This document shows positions 45,025-53,461 of a DNA stretch of 64,000 nucleotides, one piece after another (position 1 is the first letter of the stretch; the number at the start of each line of letters is the position of its first letter). This DNA comes from Pedobacter sp. Hv1 (GTDB taxonomy: Bacteria; Bacteroidota; Bacteroidia; Sphingobacteriales; Sphingobacteriaceae), in contig NZ_LLWP01000001.1 in assembly GCF_001412215.1 (NCBI RefSeq), positions 310,001-374,000 of the forward strand. Direction: 5' to 3'. Position numbers and translations under genes: made by a program. A model generated the notes under the pieces. That model searched no databases. It saw only the letters and a list, made by a program, of their open reading frames with translations, and had not been told where the DNA came from.

Positions 45025-46800
45025 ATGAGCGATTTTAACAATCAACAAGTAGCTAAACTCCCTAAACATTTAAGGCAGTTTATAGTTGAACAACATTACG
45101 AGAAATATACTCCAATAGATCAAGCTGTTTGGAGATATGTAATGCGTCAGAATTATAGCTATTTAAAACATGTGGCCTATTATCCTTACATTAAAGGTTT
45201 ACAAAGAGCAGGTTTGAGTATTGAATATATTCCCGACCTGCAAACCATGAATGATAACCTTGGTAAAATTGGCTGGGGTGCAGTTACTGTTGATGGATTT
45301 ATTCCTCCAGCTGCCTTTATGGAGTACCAAGCTTATAGAGTTTTGGTTATTGCGGCAGATATTCGTCAGATTAATCATATTGAATATACGCCTGCCCCAG
45401 ATATTATCCACGAAAGTGCTGGCCATGCCCCAATTATTGCAGACACAGACTACAACAACTACTTGAGCTATTTTGGCTCAATTGGTGCAAAGGCCATGTT
45501 CTCTAGCAAGGATTTTGAATTGTATGAAGCAATACGCAAGCTTTCTATTTTAAAAGAAGCAGTAGATGGTGATGAAGAAGAAATTGCACAAGCAGAAAAA
45601 ACGCTACGCCATATTGCCGATAACATGGGCGAACCATCTGAAATGGCACTACTAGGCCGTTTACACTGGTGGACAGTTGAATACGGACTAATCGGAACTT
45701 TAGAGAATCCAAAAATTTATGGTGCAGGCCTACTTTCTTCCATTGGCGAGAGTGCAACCTGTATGAACCCCGATGTTAAAAAAATCTGGTACAATATAGA
45801 CACCATCAATTACCAATACGACATTACCAAACCACAGCCACAACTGTTTGTAACACCAACCTTTCAAAATCTGATTGATGTGTTAGAAGCATTCGCCGAT
45901 ACGATGGCGTTTAGACGTGGTGGTGCAGAGAGTATTTTGAAAGCCATTGAATGTAAAAATCCGAGTACGGCAGTATACAGCTCTGGCTTACAGTTAACAG
46001 GAATTTTTACTGATGTTGGCTTAAACCAGGCAGACGAATTGACCTTTATTAAAACTACTGGTCCTTCGGCATTGGCCTTTGCTGGCAAACAATTAAATGG
46101 TCACGGAAAAGATTACCATGCCGATGGTTTTTCATCGCCAGTTGGCAAATTAAAAGGAATAGCCAAAGCATTAGAAGATCATAGTTTAACTGAACTGGAG
46201 CAGATCGGTATTGCAGAAGGGCAAGAAGCCAATTTAACTTTTGAGAGTGGCATTGACGTAGTGGGTATAGTTAAAGAGATTTTAATTGAGAATGGTAAAT
46301 TGATTTTAATTGCTTTTGAAGACTGTACGGTTAAAGAAAGTAATGGAAACATTTTATTCAAACCAGAATGGGGAACTTACGACATGGCCATTGGCGAAAA
46401 GATTGTTTCTGTATTTAATGGTGCCGCAGATAAAGACCAATATGAAGAAATTGTTTTTGTAAGCAAAGAACAAACTCATAAAGTAACTTACGATGAGGCT
46501 ACCCAAAAGCTACATATATTGTACAAAAAGGTGCGCTCTGTAAGAGAAAACCAAACTGGTTATGAAGAGCTGGAAACGATTTTTAATGAGCTCAAAACTG
46601 CCCATCGTGCAGATTGGCTTTGTGCTTTAGAGATCTTAGAGATTGTTTTCCATAAAAATTTGGATACCGATTTTGAAAAAGAACTTCGTATCTACCTAGA
46701 GATGAAGGCCGCAGCAGAACCAGACCATGCCAAGCTGATTAACGATGGTTTACATGTAATTGCCAACCCAGTAACACAATTGATCACAGAAGAAGACTAA
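45025..46800 (+). CDS. Aromatic amino acid hydroxylase (phenylalanine 4-monooxygenase-like)
   Basis: A 591-residue pterin-dependent monooxygenase, expected to convert phenylalanine to tyrosine. Iron ligands are H129 and H134 in HESAGHAPI and probably E219 in WWTVEYG. The H-to-E distance is about 45 residues longer than in mammalian or Pseudomonas enzymes, because of an acidic helical insertion (residues ~165-205). After residue ~330 there is a C-terminal extension of about 260 residues with no pterin-hydroxylase counterpart that I recognise. This long form is typical of Bacteroidota. The HPPD, HmgA and FAH genes 5-10 kb downstream complete most of tyrosine breakdown. Confidence 0.9.
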   Translation: MSDFNNQQVAKLPKHLRQFIVEQHYEKYTPIDQAVWRYVMRQNYSYLKHVAYYPYIKGLQRAGLSIEYIPDLQTMNDNLGKIGWGAVTVDGFIPPAAFMEYQAYRVLVIAADIRQINHIEYTPAPDIIHESAGHAPIIADTDYNNYLSYFGSIGAKAMFSSKDFELYEAIRKLSILKEAVDGDEEEIAQAEKTLRHIADNMGEPSEMALLGRLHWWTVEYGLIGTLENPKIYGAGLLSSIGESATCMNPDVKKIWYNIDTINYQYDITKPQPQLFVTPTFQNLIDVLEAFADTMAFRRGGAESILKAIECKNPSTAVYSSGLQLTGIFTDVGLNQADELTFIKTTGPSALAFAGKQLNGHGKDYHADGFSSPVGKLKGIAKALEDHSLTELEQIGIAEGQEANLTFESGIDVVGIVKEILIENGKLILIAFEDCTVKESNGNILFKPEWGTYDMAIGEKIVSVFNGAADKDQYEEIVFVSKEQTHKVTYDEATQKLHILYKKVRSVRENQTGYEELETIFNELKTAHRADWLCALEILEIVFHKNLDTDFEKELRIYLEMKAAAEPDHAKLINDGLHVIANPVTQLITEED

Positions 46801-46937
46801 TAAGAGTACAAAGTAGTTAGTATAAAGTACAAAGACGTAATGAAGCCATTTACACTTTCTATTAACACAATTGATCACAGAAGAAGACTAATAAGAGTAA
46901 AAAGTAGTTAGTATAAAGTACAAAGACGCTATGAAGC
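46772..46937 (+). repeat. 91-bp tandem duplication spanning the hydroxylase stop codon
   Basis: The unit beginning taacacaattgatcacagaa is present at 46772-46862 and again from 46863 to about 46937, at a period of 91 bp. The first copy includes the last eight codons and the stop of the hydroxylase gene. The words agtagttagtataaagta and caaagacg are reverse complements of words in the mosaics at 16.7 and 37.5 kb. Confidence 0.85.
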
Positions 46938-46982
46938 TCTTCTATCTAAATACTAACTATCACATACTAACTACTATAAAAA

Positions 46983-47684
46983 ATGAACGTAATTATCACA
47001 GGCGCAAGTAGCGGAATAGGTTTTGAAACTGCTTTAGAATTTGCTTTAGACAGTAAGAATAAAGTTTTATGCATTGCTCGTTCGGCAGATAAACTGAGAA
47101 AACTACATGAAATTGCAAAAAGTATCAATCCAGATTGCACTTTATTACCTGTTGCTTTTGACCTGGTAAATGATGATTATACCGCCTTAGTTCCCTTTAT
47201 TAAGGAGCGATTAGGTTCGGTAGATATATTGATCAATAATGCTGGAAGCCTGATTAACAAACCCTTTGCAGAAACCACAGAAACAGACCTGGCCGAAATG
47301 TTAGAACACAATGTGATGAGCCATTTCAAAATGATTCGGTATACCCTACCATTTATACCAAAAGGTGGCCACATTGTAAATATTGGTAGCATGGGCGGTT
47401 TTCAGGGTAGCGTTAAATTTGCAGGCTTAGCTGCTTATTCGGCCAGTAAAGCGGCTCTACATACTTTAAGCGAATGTTTAGCTTTTGAATTGGCCGAAAC
47501 AGGTATTAAAGTAAACTGTTTGGCTTTAGGCTCTGCACAAACAGAAATGCTAGAAGCTGCTTTTCCAGGTTACGAAAGTCCGGTAATGGCTTTTGAAATG
47601 GGCAAATATGTAGCCGACTTCGCTCGCACTGGACATAAATTTTTCAATGGAAAAGTATTACCAGTAGCCGTAACTACCCCATAA
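46983..47684 (+). CDS. SDR family NAD(P)-dependent oxidoreductase
   Basis: A 233-residue short-chain dehydrogenase. The cofactor motif TGASSGIG is at residues 6-13, the strand motif NNAG is near residue 83, and the catalytic pair is Y152 and K156 in YSASKAA, with a Ser in NIGSMGG about 13 residues earlier. The substrate cannot be inferred. The start MNVIITGASSGIG is unambiguous. It is separated from the hydroxylase gene by the 91-bp duplication. Confidence 0.92.
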   Translation: MNVIITGASSGIGFETALEFALDSKNKVLCIARSADKLRKLHEIAKSINPDCTLLPVAFDLVNDDYTALVPFIKERLGSVDILINNAGSLINKPFAETTETDLAEMLEHNVMSHFKMIRYTLPFIPKGGHIVNIGSMGGFQGSVKFAGLAAYSASKAALHTLSECLAFELAETGIKVNCLALGSAQTEMLEAAFPGYESPVMAFEMGKYVADFARTGHKFFNGKVLPVAVTTP

Positions 47685-47758
47685 TTAGGATATTACATTT
47701 ATATTCTGTAATTTGTTTAATCAAGTAACCACTTGAACTAAATTAAAATTAACTAATT

Positions 47759-48133
47759 ATGGAAACAAACAACAACTTCACCACGCCAGACAATGGCAAA
47801 ACGGCAAGCATCATTAGCTATTTTACAATAATTGGATGGCTCATTGCTTATTTTGCGATGCATAAAGACAATAAAACCGAGCTAGGCAGCTATCAGTTAA
47901 GACAAACTTTATTATTTGCCATTGTATCTACGGTATTGGGTTGGGGATTAAACTTTATTCTAGGTATACTTTTCTTGGCCGGTGGTTTGGGTCTAATGCT
48001 TTATGTAATGTGGGCAATTCAGCTTGTACTTTTCATCATATGGATCATCGGTTTAATTGGCGCCATTAATGGCGAGAAAAAACCAATCCCATTAATTGGT
48101 GAAAAAGCACAAACCATGTTTCCAACTATTTAG
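47759..48133 (+). CDS. DUF4870-like small membrane protein
   Basis: A 124-residue protein with a polar N-terminus (residues 1-15) and three or four helices, at about 17-37, 50-70 and 75-105. GKTASIISYFTIIGWLIAYF, SYQLRQTLLFAIV and IGLIGAINGEKKPIPLIGEK match DUF4870/Tic20-like proteins of unknown function. It is likely monocistronic, with 74 bp upstream and a repeat region downstream. Confidence 0.75.
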   Translation: METNNNFTTPDNGKTASIISYFTIIGWLIAYFAMHKDNKTELGSYQLRQTLLFAIVSTVLGWGLNFILGILFLAGGLGLMLYVMWAIQLVLFIIWIIGLIGAINGEKKPIPLIGEKAQTMFPTI

Positions 48134-48211
48134 CAATAATTAGGTTTTTTTAAAAAATCTCTCTCCTCATTCGCAATTTCTGTTGCAGAGTTTGTTAAAA
48201 ACAAGAATCAA

Positions 48212-48524
48212 CTATGTGACCTATGTTGCTATGTGGTTTAACCTATTTGTTCCTTGACCACATAGACACATAGCAAACATAGACTTAGTTGTAAAAATAA
48301 AACCAACTATGTGCCCTATGTCACTATGTGGTTAACTATTCGTTTTTTTGACCACATAGACACATAGAAAATATAGACTCAATTATCAATTCTTGAGCAC
48401 ATAACGAAAAAGCCCTTTTATTTGTACCCATAGGGATTCAAGTAAATAAAAACTATGTGTCCTATGTATCTATGTGGGTAACTATTCGTTTTTTGACCAT
48501 ATAGGCACATCACAAACATAGACT
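48212..48524. repeat. Three copies of a CTATGTG inverted-repeat unit
   Basis: Units at about 48212-48285, 48306-48380 and 48452-48524 each read ctatgtg-Ncctatgt-NN-ctatgtgg on the left arm and accacatag-acacatag-NaaNatag on the right arm, with a loop of 16-20 nt. Each can fold into a long imperfect hairpin. Copies 2 and 3 also share flanks (aattatcaattct / aattgtcaattct). They fill the 506-bp gap between the DUF4870-like and NlpC/P60 genes. No gene is seen. Confidence 0.88.
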
Positions 48525-48621
48525 TAATTGTCAATTCTAAGCCCAGAAATCAAGCTTCTTTGATTGTATTAGCAGACAACCATCAAGTTATCAACATCTT
48601 ACTGTATTTCTGTTTTTTTAT

Positions 48622-48629
48622 TATCTTTG
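48622..48629 (+). promoter_or_regulatory. Putative -7 promoter element for the NlpC/P60 gene
   Basis: TATCTTTG matches TAnnTTTG and ends 10 bp before the ATG at 48640. The T-rich region just upstream has no clear TTG -33 element. Confidence 0.42.
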
Positions 48630-48639
48630 ACAACCCGAT

Positions 48640-49164
48640 ATGAAGAAAATACTATTTATTTTTTGTTTCCTCTTATTCGTCTCTCTTTCAAGCAAAGCAC
48701 AAGACAACAGTGCTTCACTTCCTGCGCAATATCAGGAAATGATGAAAAAAATATTAAGTAAAATCAATTCTCCTGCAGCACAACTGCTCACCTTTGCCAA
48801 ATCAATGGTTGGTGTGCCTTACAGATATGCTTCTAGCAATCCTGATAAAGGATTTGACTGCTCTGGCTTTGTCAGTTATGTATTCGAGAATTTTGGTTTC
48901 AAAGTTCCAAGATCTTCCAGAGAATTTGCCAGTACTGGTGTACCCATTAAATTAGCAGATGCCAAAGTAGGCGATGTGCTCATTTTTACAGGCACAAACC
49001 CAAGAGTAAGAAAAATTGGGCATGTGGGTATCATTTATTCCATTAAAGATGGAGATATCAAATTTATCCATTCCACCTCAGGCAAGGCACATGGCGTAAC
49101 CGTTACGGAGTTTAACGACTATTATAAGAGTCGTTTCATGAAAGCGGTAAGCATTATGGAATAA
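48640..49164 (+). CDS. Secreted NlpC/P60 (C40) peptidase
   Basis: A 174-residue exported protein with a signal peptide (residues 1-20, ending SKAQ) and a single NlpC/P60 domain. The catalytic Cys is C74 in GFDCSGF, and the His is H128 in IGHVGIIYS, with a polar third residue expected around 140. It would trim peptidoglycan stem peptides. Unlike the 399-residue paralogue at 39.7 kb, it has no SH3 domains. Confidence 0.92.
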   Translation: MKKILFIFCFLLFVSLSSKAQDNSASLPAQYQEMMKKILSKINSPAAQLLTFAKSMVGVPYRYASSNPDKGFDCSGFVSYVFENFGFKVPRSSREFASTGVPIKLADAKVGDVLIFTGTNPRVRKIGHVGIIYSIKDGDIKFIHSTSGKAHGVTVTEFNDYYKSRFMKAVSIME

Positions 49165-49225
49165 TACCAAAGCCTTTCTCAGTTTTCATCATTTTCTTTA
49201 TCTTCATCTCAACAAAACAATTGAC

Positions 49226-49636
49226 ATGGCAGAGCTTAAAACAAAAGCAACCGAGCAATTTGTACAAGATTATTTGATGCAGATTGAAGATGAAACTACC
49301 CGACAAGATTGCCAAACCATTTGCAAACTGATGGAAGAGGTTACACAAGCTTCTGCTAAAATGTGGGGACCTGCCATTGTTGGAGTTGGCGATTATAAGT
49401 ATCTCTATGAAAGCGGCCGAACCAACGATTGGTTTATGATGGGTTTTTCTCCCCGAAAGGCAAATATTAGTCTCTATATTTTAGGTTGTGATGCTGATGA
49501 TAAAAAAGAGCTGTTAACCAGATTTGGCAAACATAAAGCAAGCAAAGGCTGTATTTATGTTAAAAAATTAGCCGATATTGATATAAATGTACTTAAAGAA
49601 CTGTGCATAATGAGTTACGAAAAACTGAAAACCTAA
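49226..49636 (+). CDS. DUF1801 domain-containing protein
   Basis: A 136-residue protein of the DUF1801 (YdhG-like) family, with KMWGPAIVGVGDYKYLYESG and WFMMGFSPRKANISLYILG as family landmarks, and GKHKASKGCIYVKKL near residue 105. The fold is related to iron-sulfur cluster assembly YdhG proteins, but no function is settled. It is 3 bp upstream of a DUF4287/DUF5655 gene, so the two are cotranscribed. A TATCTTCA word lies 19 bp before the start. Confidence 0.85.
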   Translation: MAELKTKATEQFVQDYLMQIEDETTRQDCQTICKLMEEVTQASAKMWGPAIVGVGDYKYLYESGRTNDWFMMGFSPRKANISLYILGCDADDKKELLTRFGKHKASKGCIYVKKLADIDINVLKELCIMSYEKLKT

Positions 49637-49639
49637 ACA

Positions 49640-50200
49640 ATGGACGTAGATAAAGCAGTAGAAAACATGGTTGCCAATCTTCAGAAGAATACTGGCAAAA
49701 CATTAGAAGAATGGATTCCAATCCTTAAAGCTCATGGAGCCGAAAAACATGGCGAAATGGTAAAATACCTCAAAGCAGAATATGGCTTAGGACATGGCTT
49801 TGCAAATATGATTGTGCTTAAAGCTAGAGGTGGCGATGCAGGTTCGACCACAAACAAGGATGAATTAGTAGAGAAGCAATATAACGGAAAGGAAACACTT
49901 AAGCCTATTTATGAGCAATTGATAAAAGCAATGGCAACATTAGGCGCAGATGTAGAATTCTCACCTAAAAATGCTTACGTTAGTGTAAAGCGCAAAAAAC
50001 AGTTTGCCATTATTCAACCCAGCACTAAAACCCGTTTAGATTTGGGCCTAAACATCAAAAATCAAGCTGCTGTAGGCAAATTAGAACTTGCCGGAAGTTT
50101 CAATGCCATGTGTACACACCGTATCAAATTAGAAAATGAAGCTGATGTGGATGCCTTCGTAATTGATTGGTTAAAGCAAGCTTACGAAGGTGCCGGATAA
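49640..50200 (+). CDS. DUF4287 and DUF5655 domain-containing protein
   Basis: A 186-residue two-domain protein. Residues 1-65 match DUF4287 (MVANLQKNTGKTLEEWIPIL, then GLGHGFANMIV). Residues ~85-182 match DUF5655 (KPIYEQLIKAMATLGADVEF and YVSVKRKKQFAIIQPSTKTR, with LDLGLNI). Both domains have an unassigned role; DUF5655 resembles a PD-(D/E)xK-related or nucleic-acid-linked fold in some annotations, which I cannot confirm. It is paired with the DUF1801 gene. Confidence 0.85.
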   Translation: MDVDKAVENMVANLQKNTGKTLEEWIPILKAHGAEKHGEMVKYLKAEYGLGHGFANMIVLKARGGDAGSTTNKDELVEKQYNGKETLKPIYEQLIKAMATLGADVEFSPKNAYVSVKRKKQFAIIQPSTKTRLDLGLNIKNQAAVGKLELAGSFNAMCTHRIKLENEADVDAFVIDWLKQAYEGAG

Positions 50201-50206
50201 ATTTAT

Positions 50207-50237
50207 ATTCTTGGTTCGTGCCCCACGAACCAAGAAT
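50207..50237. terminator. Perfect 14-bp hairpin between convergent genes
   Basis: attcttggttcgtg (50207-50220) pairs exactly with cacgaaccaagaat (50224-50237) around a CCC loop. It lies 7 bp after one stop and 5 bp before the other. The T-runs are short, so it is a probable bidirectional terminator or a REP-like hairpin. Confidence 0.7.
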
Positions 50238-50241
50238 GCTT

Positions 50242-51129
50242 TTAAAGCAATACTACCTTTAAAGCATCACTTACCTTCCCTAAGTTTAGCCAAGTTTTAG
50301 CCAGCTCATGCAATTCTCTTTCACGGTTATTGGCATCGCCAATAGTGGCATCTAAAATATCTTTAACAGCAGTATTCCATCGCATGGCATCAATTTCGTC
50401 TTCGGTTGGCAGCTGCTCAATGTTACCCAACATCCCTAAATCATTTCCAGTTAAAACGTTAGAGTTTCTCACCGAAACCGGTAAAGCATCCACCCCTATT
50501 CCTAAGGTAGTTAAAGGTTTGGCTACTTTAAATAAACTTTCTGGAGTTACTCGGCAATACCAATCGCCACCTAAACGAGCTACCAGATCGATCTTCGCTT
50601 GATCTATTTTGCCATCTTCGTCTAAAATCTCTTCTTTAATATGGATGCGTTTAATTTCGGCCAGTATCAAGTTACCCGCTCCATGCTGATCGCCCAAAGC
50701 AATTACCTCTTTAACCACACATTCCAATTGCACTGGCGCCTCTGCCACTCTTGGCGGTTTAACCAAATGCGACTCTAACATGGTAAACCCGGCTTTCTCA
50801 AATTCATTTACCCCTTTGCCATATTCTGTACTGGCCAAACTGGTTTGTTGTACCATGGCATAATCAACAATGTTAATTACACATTCTTTAACCTGAAGCA
50901 CATTTTCTAAAGTATGTTTAGTGGTATTGTCTCTCACCCTACGTGCCGGAGAAAAGATACACATTGGTGGGTTGGTACTAAACATGTTAAAAAAACTGAA
51001 GGGACTCAGATTGATGCGCCCATCGGCATCAATAGTAGAAGCAAAACAGATTGGACGAGGAGCAATGGCATATTGCAGATAATTCTGCAATTGAACAGGG
51101 CTTAAATCGTCACAGTTTAGAGTTAGCAT
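50242..51129 (-). CDS. Flavin reductase family protein (FMN-binding split barrel)
   Basis: A 295-residue flavoprotein of the DIM6/NTAB-like flavin reductase family. The N-terminal domain has the FMN-binding split barrel, with APRPICFASTIDADGRINLS, FSFFNMFSTNPPMCIFSPA and TSLASTEYGKGVNEFEKAGF. A C-terminal helical extension follows from about residue 210. In Bacteroidota this gene often sits with tyrosine-degradation genes, and here it is followed by fumarylacetoacetate hydrolase and dioxygenase genes. Its reaction in that setting is unclear. Confidence 0.88.
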   Translation of the reverse strand: MLTLNCDDLSPVQLQNYLQYAIAPRPICFASTIDADGRINLSPFSFFNMFSTNPPMCIFSPARRVRDNTTKHTLENVLQVKECVINIVDYAMVQQTSLASTEYGKGVNEFEKAGFTMLESHLVKPPRVAEAPVQLECVVKEVIALGDQHGAGNLILAEIKRIHIKEEILDEDGKIDQAKIDLVARLGGDWYCRVTPESLFKVAKPLTTLGIGVDALPVSVRNSNVLTGNDLGMLGNIEQLPTEDEIDAMRWNTAVKDILDATIGDANNRERELHELAKTWLNLGKVSDALKVVLL

Positions 51130-51192
51130 TGTACGTTGAATTTTAATAACTTATCATTGATATCGAAAATCAATTAGAGCAGCTTCGATTAA

Positions 51193-51360
51193 TGTTAGCC
51201 CCGCCATTTGCTCCAATCTTTTTGTAAATGTTTGTACCAATAGCACAAAACCATTACTTGCAAAAAGTATTTCCGCTACTGTCGGGTTTATCATAGTAGG
51301 TTTTACCTAAGTAATTTAAACCTGACAGGAACGAGCATCCCGATTTTTCATCGGGATAAA
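51193..51360. repeat. Degenerate intergenic element with hairpin
   Basis: The left end (gttagccccgccatttgctc) resembles 8922-8957, and the right part (ttccgctactgtcgggttta at 51270-51289) resembles 44805-44827. It continues into a cccgat/atcggg hairpin at 51340-51357. It occupies the 290-bp gap between the flavin reductase and FAH-family genes; the short ORF at 51361 is not supported as a gene. Confidence 0.5.
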
Positions 51361-51419
51361 GTGTATGGCAGGACCGCAGCAACCGATATGCCCAGTACCT
51401 TGATTTTCAAAAACGTTTT

Positions 51420-52415
51420 TTATTTTTTTAAGGCAAGTATCGAAAAGTCGGTATCCGTTTTAGTAATGATATTGGTTAAACTGCCCAAGCCAGTAATTTC
51501 CATTTCAACAGTATCTCCAGCTTGTAACCATTGCACTTTGTAGTTTGGATCATTTAACAGACCTGTACCATTCAATTCTAATAAACAACCTGTACCAACG
51601 GTTCCAGAGCCAATTACATCTCCTGGTAAAATATCAACTCCATAAGCGCAACGCTCTATAATTTCTGCAAAGGTCCAATCCATATCTGCCATGTTACCTT
51701 CAGATAAGGTTACTCCATTTACATTACAAGTCATTTTTAAGTTATAGGCATTGCCAACATGGTTTGGTTTAGCGGCTACTTTATAAGGCTCCAACTCATC
51801 TGGTGTTACCAACCAAGGGCCAATTACAGTCGAAAAATCTTTTCCTTTTGCCGGACCTAAATTCAACAACATCTCTTCCATTTGTAAAGTACGGGCACTC
51901 ATGTCGTTCATGATCATGTATCCTGCAATATAATCGTCTGCCTCTGCCGCTTTTACATTACGGCCTTTTTTACCAATTACTACCGCAACTTCCAATTCGA
52001 AATCCAATTTCTGGAAATGATCTGGCATACATTCTATTTCTCCGGGACCTTGAATAGCATTGTGGTTGGTAAAATAGAAAATCGGGTATTGGTCAAACTC
52101 GGCAATCATATCAACCTTACGGTTTCTTCTTGCTGCAGCCACATGTTGACGGAAAGCATATCCATCTCTACAAGAAGTAGGATGTGGAACTGGCGCCAAA
52201 ATTTCGTAGAATATTTCTTCCTTAGGCTGTAAAGCGCCACTAATAATATCTTGATTGATCTGTTTGGCTCTTTCCATTAAAGCATCTCCACCTTGCAAAA
52301 AGGCATTCATGTCGTCAGGAATTAACTTGTTGCAAGAATTTAGATTGTAAATATGTCCATTTACAAAAACACCTAGGTGCTCTCTATCTTCGGTTTTATA
52401 CGATACTAATTTCAT
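51420..52415 (-). CDS. Fumarylacetoacetate hydrolase family protein
   Basis: A 331-residue FAH-fold enzyme. In tyrosine catabolism it would split fumarylacetoacetate into fumarate and acetoacetate. The metal-binding acidic residues are in GPGEIECMPDHFQKLDFELE (about residues 123-142), with the catalytic His in FRQHVAAARRN and the C-terminal pattern DVIGSGTVGTGCLLELNGTG. The proximity of homogentisate dioxygenase and HPPD genes (divergent, 1-2 kb away) makes FAH activity likely, although the superfamily also holds other hydrolases and decarboxylases. Confidence 0.9.
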   Translation of the reverse strand: MKLVSYKTEDREHLGVFVNGHIYNLNSCNKLIPDDMNAFLQGGDALMERAKQINQDIISGALQPKEEIFYEILAPVPHPTSCRDGYAFRQHVAAARRNRKVDMIAEFDQYPIFYFTNHNAIQGPGEIECMPDHFQKLDFELEVAVVIGKKGRNVKAAEADDYIAGYMIMNDMSARTLQMEEMLLNLGPAKGKDFSTVIGPWLVTPDELEPYKVAAKPNHVGNAYNLKMTCNVNGVTLSEGNMADMDWTFAEIIERCAYGVDILPGDVIGSGTVGTGCLLELNGTGLLNDPNYKVQWLQAGDTVEMEITGLGSLTNIITKTDTDFSILALKK

Positions 52416-52510
52416 ATGATATTTGGCTAAATAATGGAATAAAGCTAGTGTTTTACATTAAACTGTACAATTCTTTTGGCTAAGAAAATCAGGAACAAAT
52501 TGATTGATAT

Positions 52511-53209
52511 CTATTTAGGCTTTGTAAATTTAATTAAGCTCCCCTCCTTTGCCATTATTATTTGAGCGGTAAGGTTAACAAACAGACCATGAGCAAAAAC
52601 ACCATCAATCTGATTTAAGTCTACCGATAATTTTCCTGGCTCGTTTATTAAACCAAAGTCTACATCTACTATATAATTATGGTTATCTGTTAAATAGGTT
52701 TCTGCTCCATTTAACCTCAGCTTTGTTAGCCCATTTAGTTTTTCAATCTGGGTTACAACATATTGATAAGCAATAGGTACAACCTCAACAGGCACTTTAA
52801 AAGCACCAAGCTTTGTTACTTTTTTAGAGGCATCTGTAATGATAATACTATTTTTACTTAACGAGGCTACTATTTTCTCTCTAAAAAGGGCTCCACCACC
52901 ACCTTTAATTAAAGTAAGGTCTTCCGTAAATTCATCGGCACCATCAATGCTGATATCGATATGGCTAACTGTTCCAAGCTCGAGCATCTCAATGCCTAAA
53001 GAAATAGCCAACGTTGCGGTTTTAACTGAACTTGCCACACCTTTAATCTGTAAACCATTTTTTACCCTTGCAGCCAATTCTTGAATGGCAAAAGTTGCTG
53101 TAGAACCTGTGCCCAAACCTACCACATCATGATCATTAACCAAAGCTACAGCCGCCTTTGCAGCAGCTAGCTTTTCTTCGTCTTGATGATGCTCAGATTG
53201 GATAGACAT
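52511..53209 (-). CDS. rpiA: Ribose-5-phosphate isomerase A
   Basis: A 232-residue enzyme that interconverts ribose 5-phosphate and ribulose 5-phosphate in the pentose phosphate pathway. Substrate loops are GLGTGSTATFAIQELA (residues ~33-48), DISIDGADEF (with the catalytic region at about 86-95) and LIKGGGGALFREKI, where the Glu of REK is the general base. An N-terminal stretch of about 12 polar residues (QSEHHQDEEK) is extra compared with the E. coli enzyme. It is unrelated in function to the aromatic degradation genes around it. Confidence 0.95.
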   Translation of the reverse strand: MSIQSEHHQDEEKLAAAKAAVALVNDHDVVGLGTGSTATFAIQELAARVKNGLQIKGVASSVKTATLAISLGIEMLELGTVSHIDISIDGADEFTEDLTLIKGGGGALFREKIVASLSKNSIIITDASKKVTKLGAFKVPVEVVPIAYQYVVTQIEKLNGLTKLRLNGAETYLTDNHNYIVDVDFGLINEPGKLSVDLNQIDGVFAHGLFVNLTAQIIMAKEGSLIKFTKPK

Positions 53210-53461
53210 ATTTTAAAAGTAAGGAAAGAAATTTGAACTTTGCTATTTAAACCGTAATTTAGATTCGTAAATGATCAGCCATTCATCATATCAAAATCAC
53301 AATGCAAACGAGGTTCTCGCTGCATTTAGGTATGCCATGCTTTCAAAGATCATTTTTGCCCAATATTCTTTTTAAGCCCTTTCATTCTAAGCGCACCAAT
53401 TCAAACGTTTTCACGTTTTTATCGTTATATATTTTACATACTAACCAAATTACCTAACGCT

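Noticed and set aside
51361..51543. 60-codon ORF between the flavin reductase and FAH genes
   Set aside because: It arises from the degenerate repeat and then runs antisense into the FAH gene.
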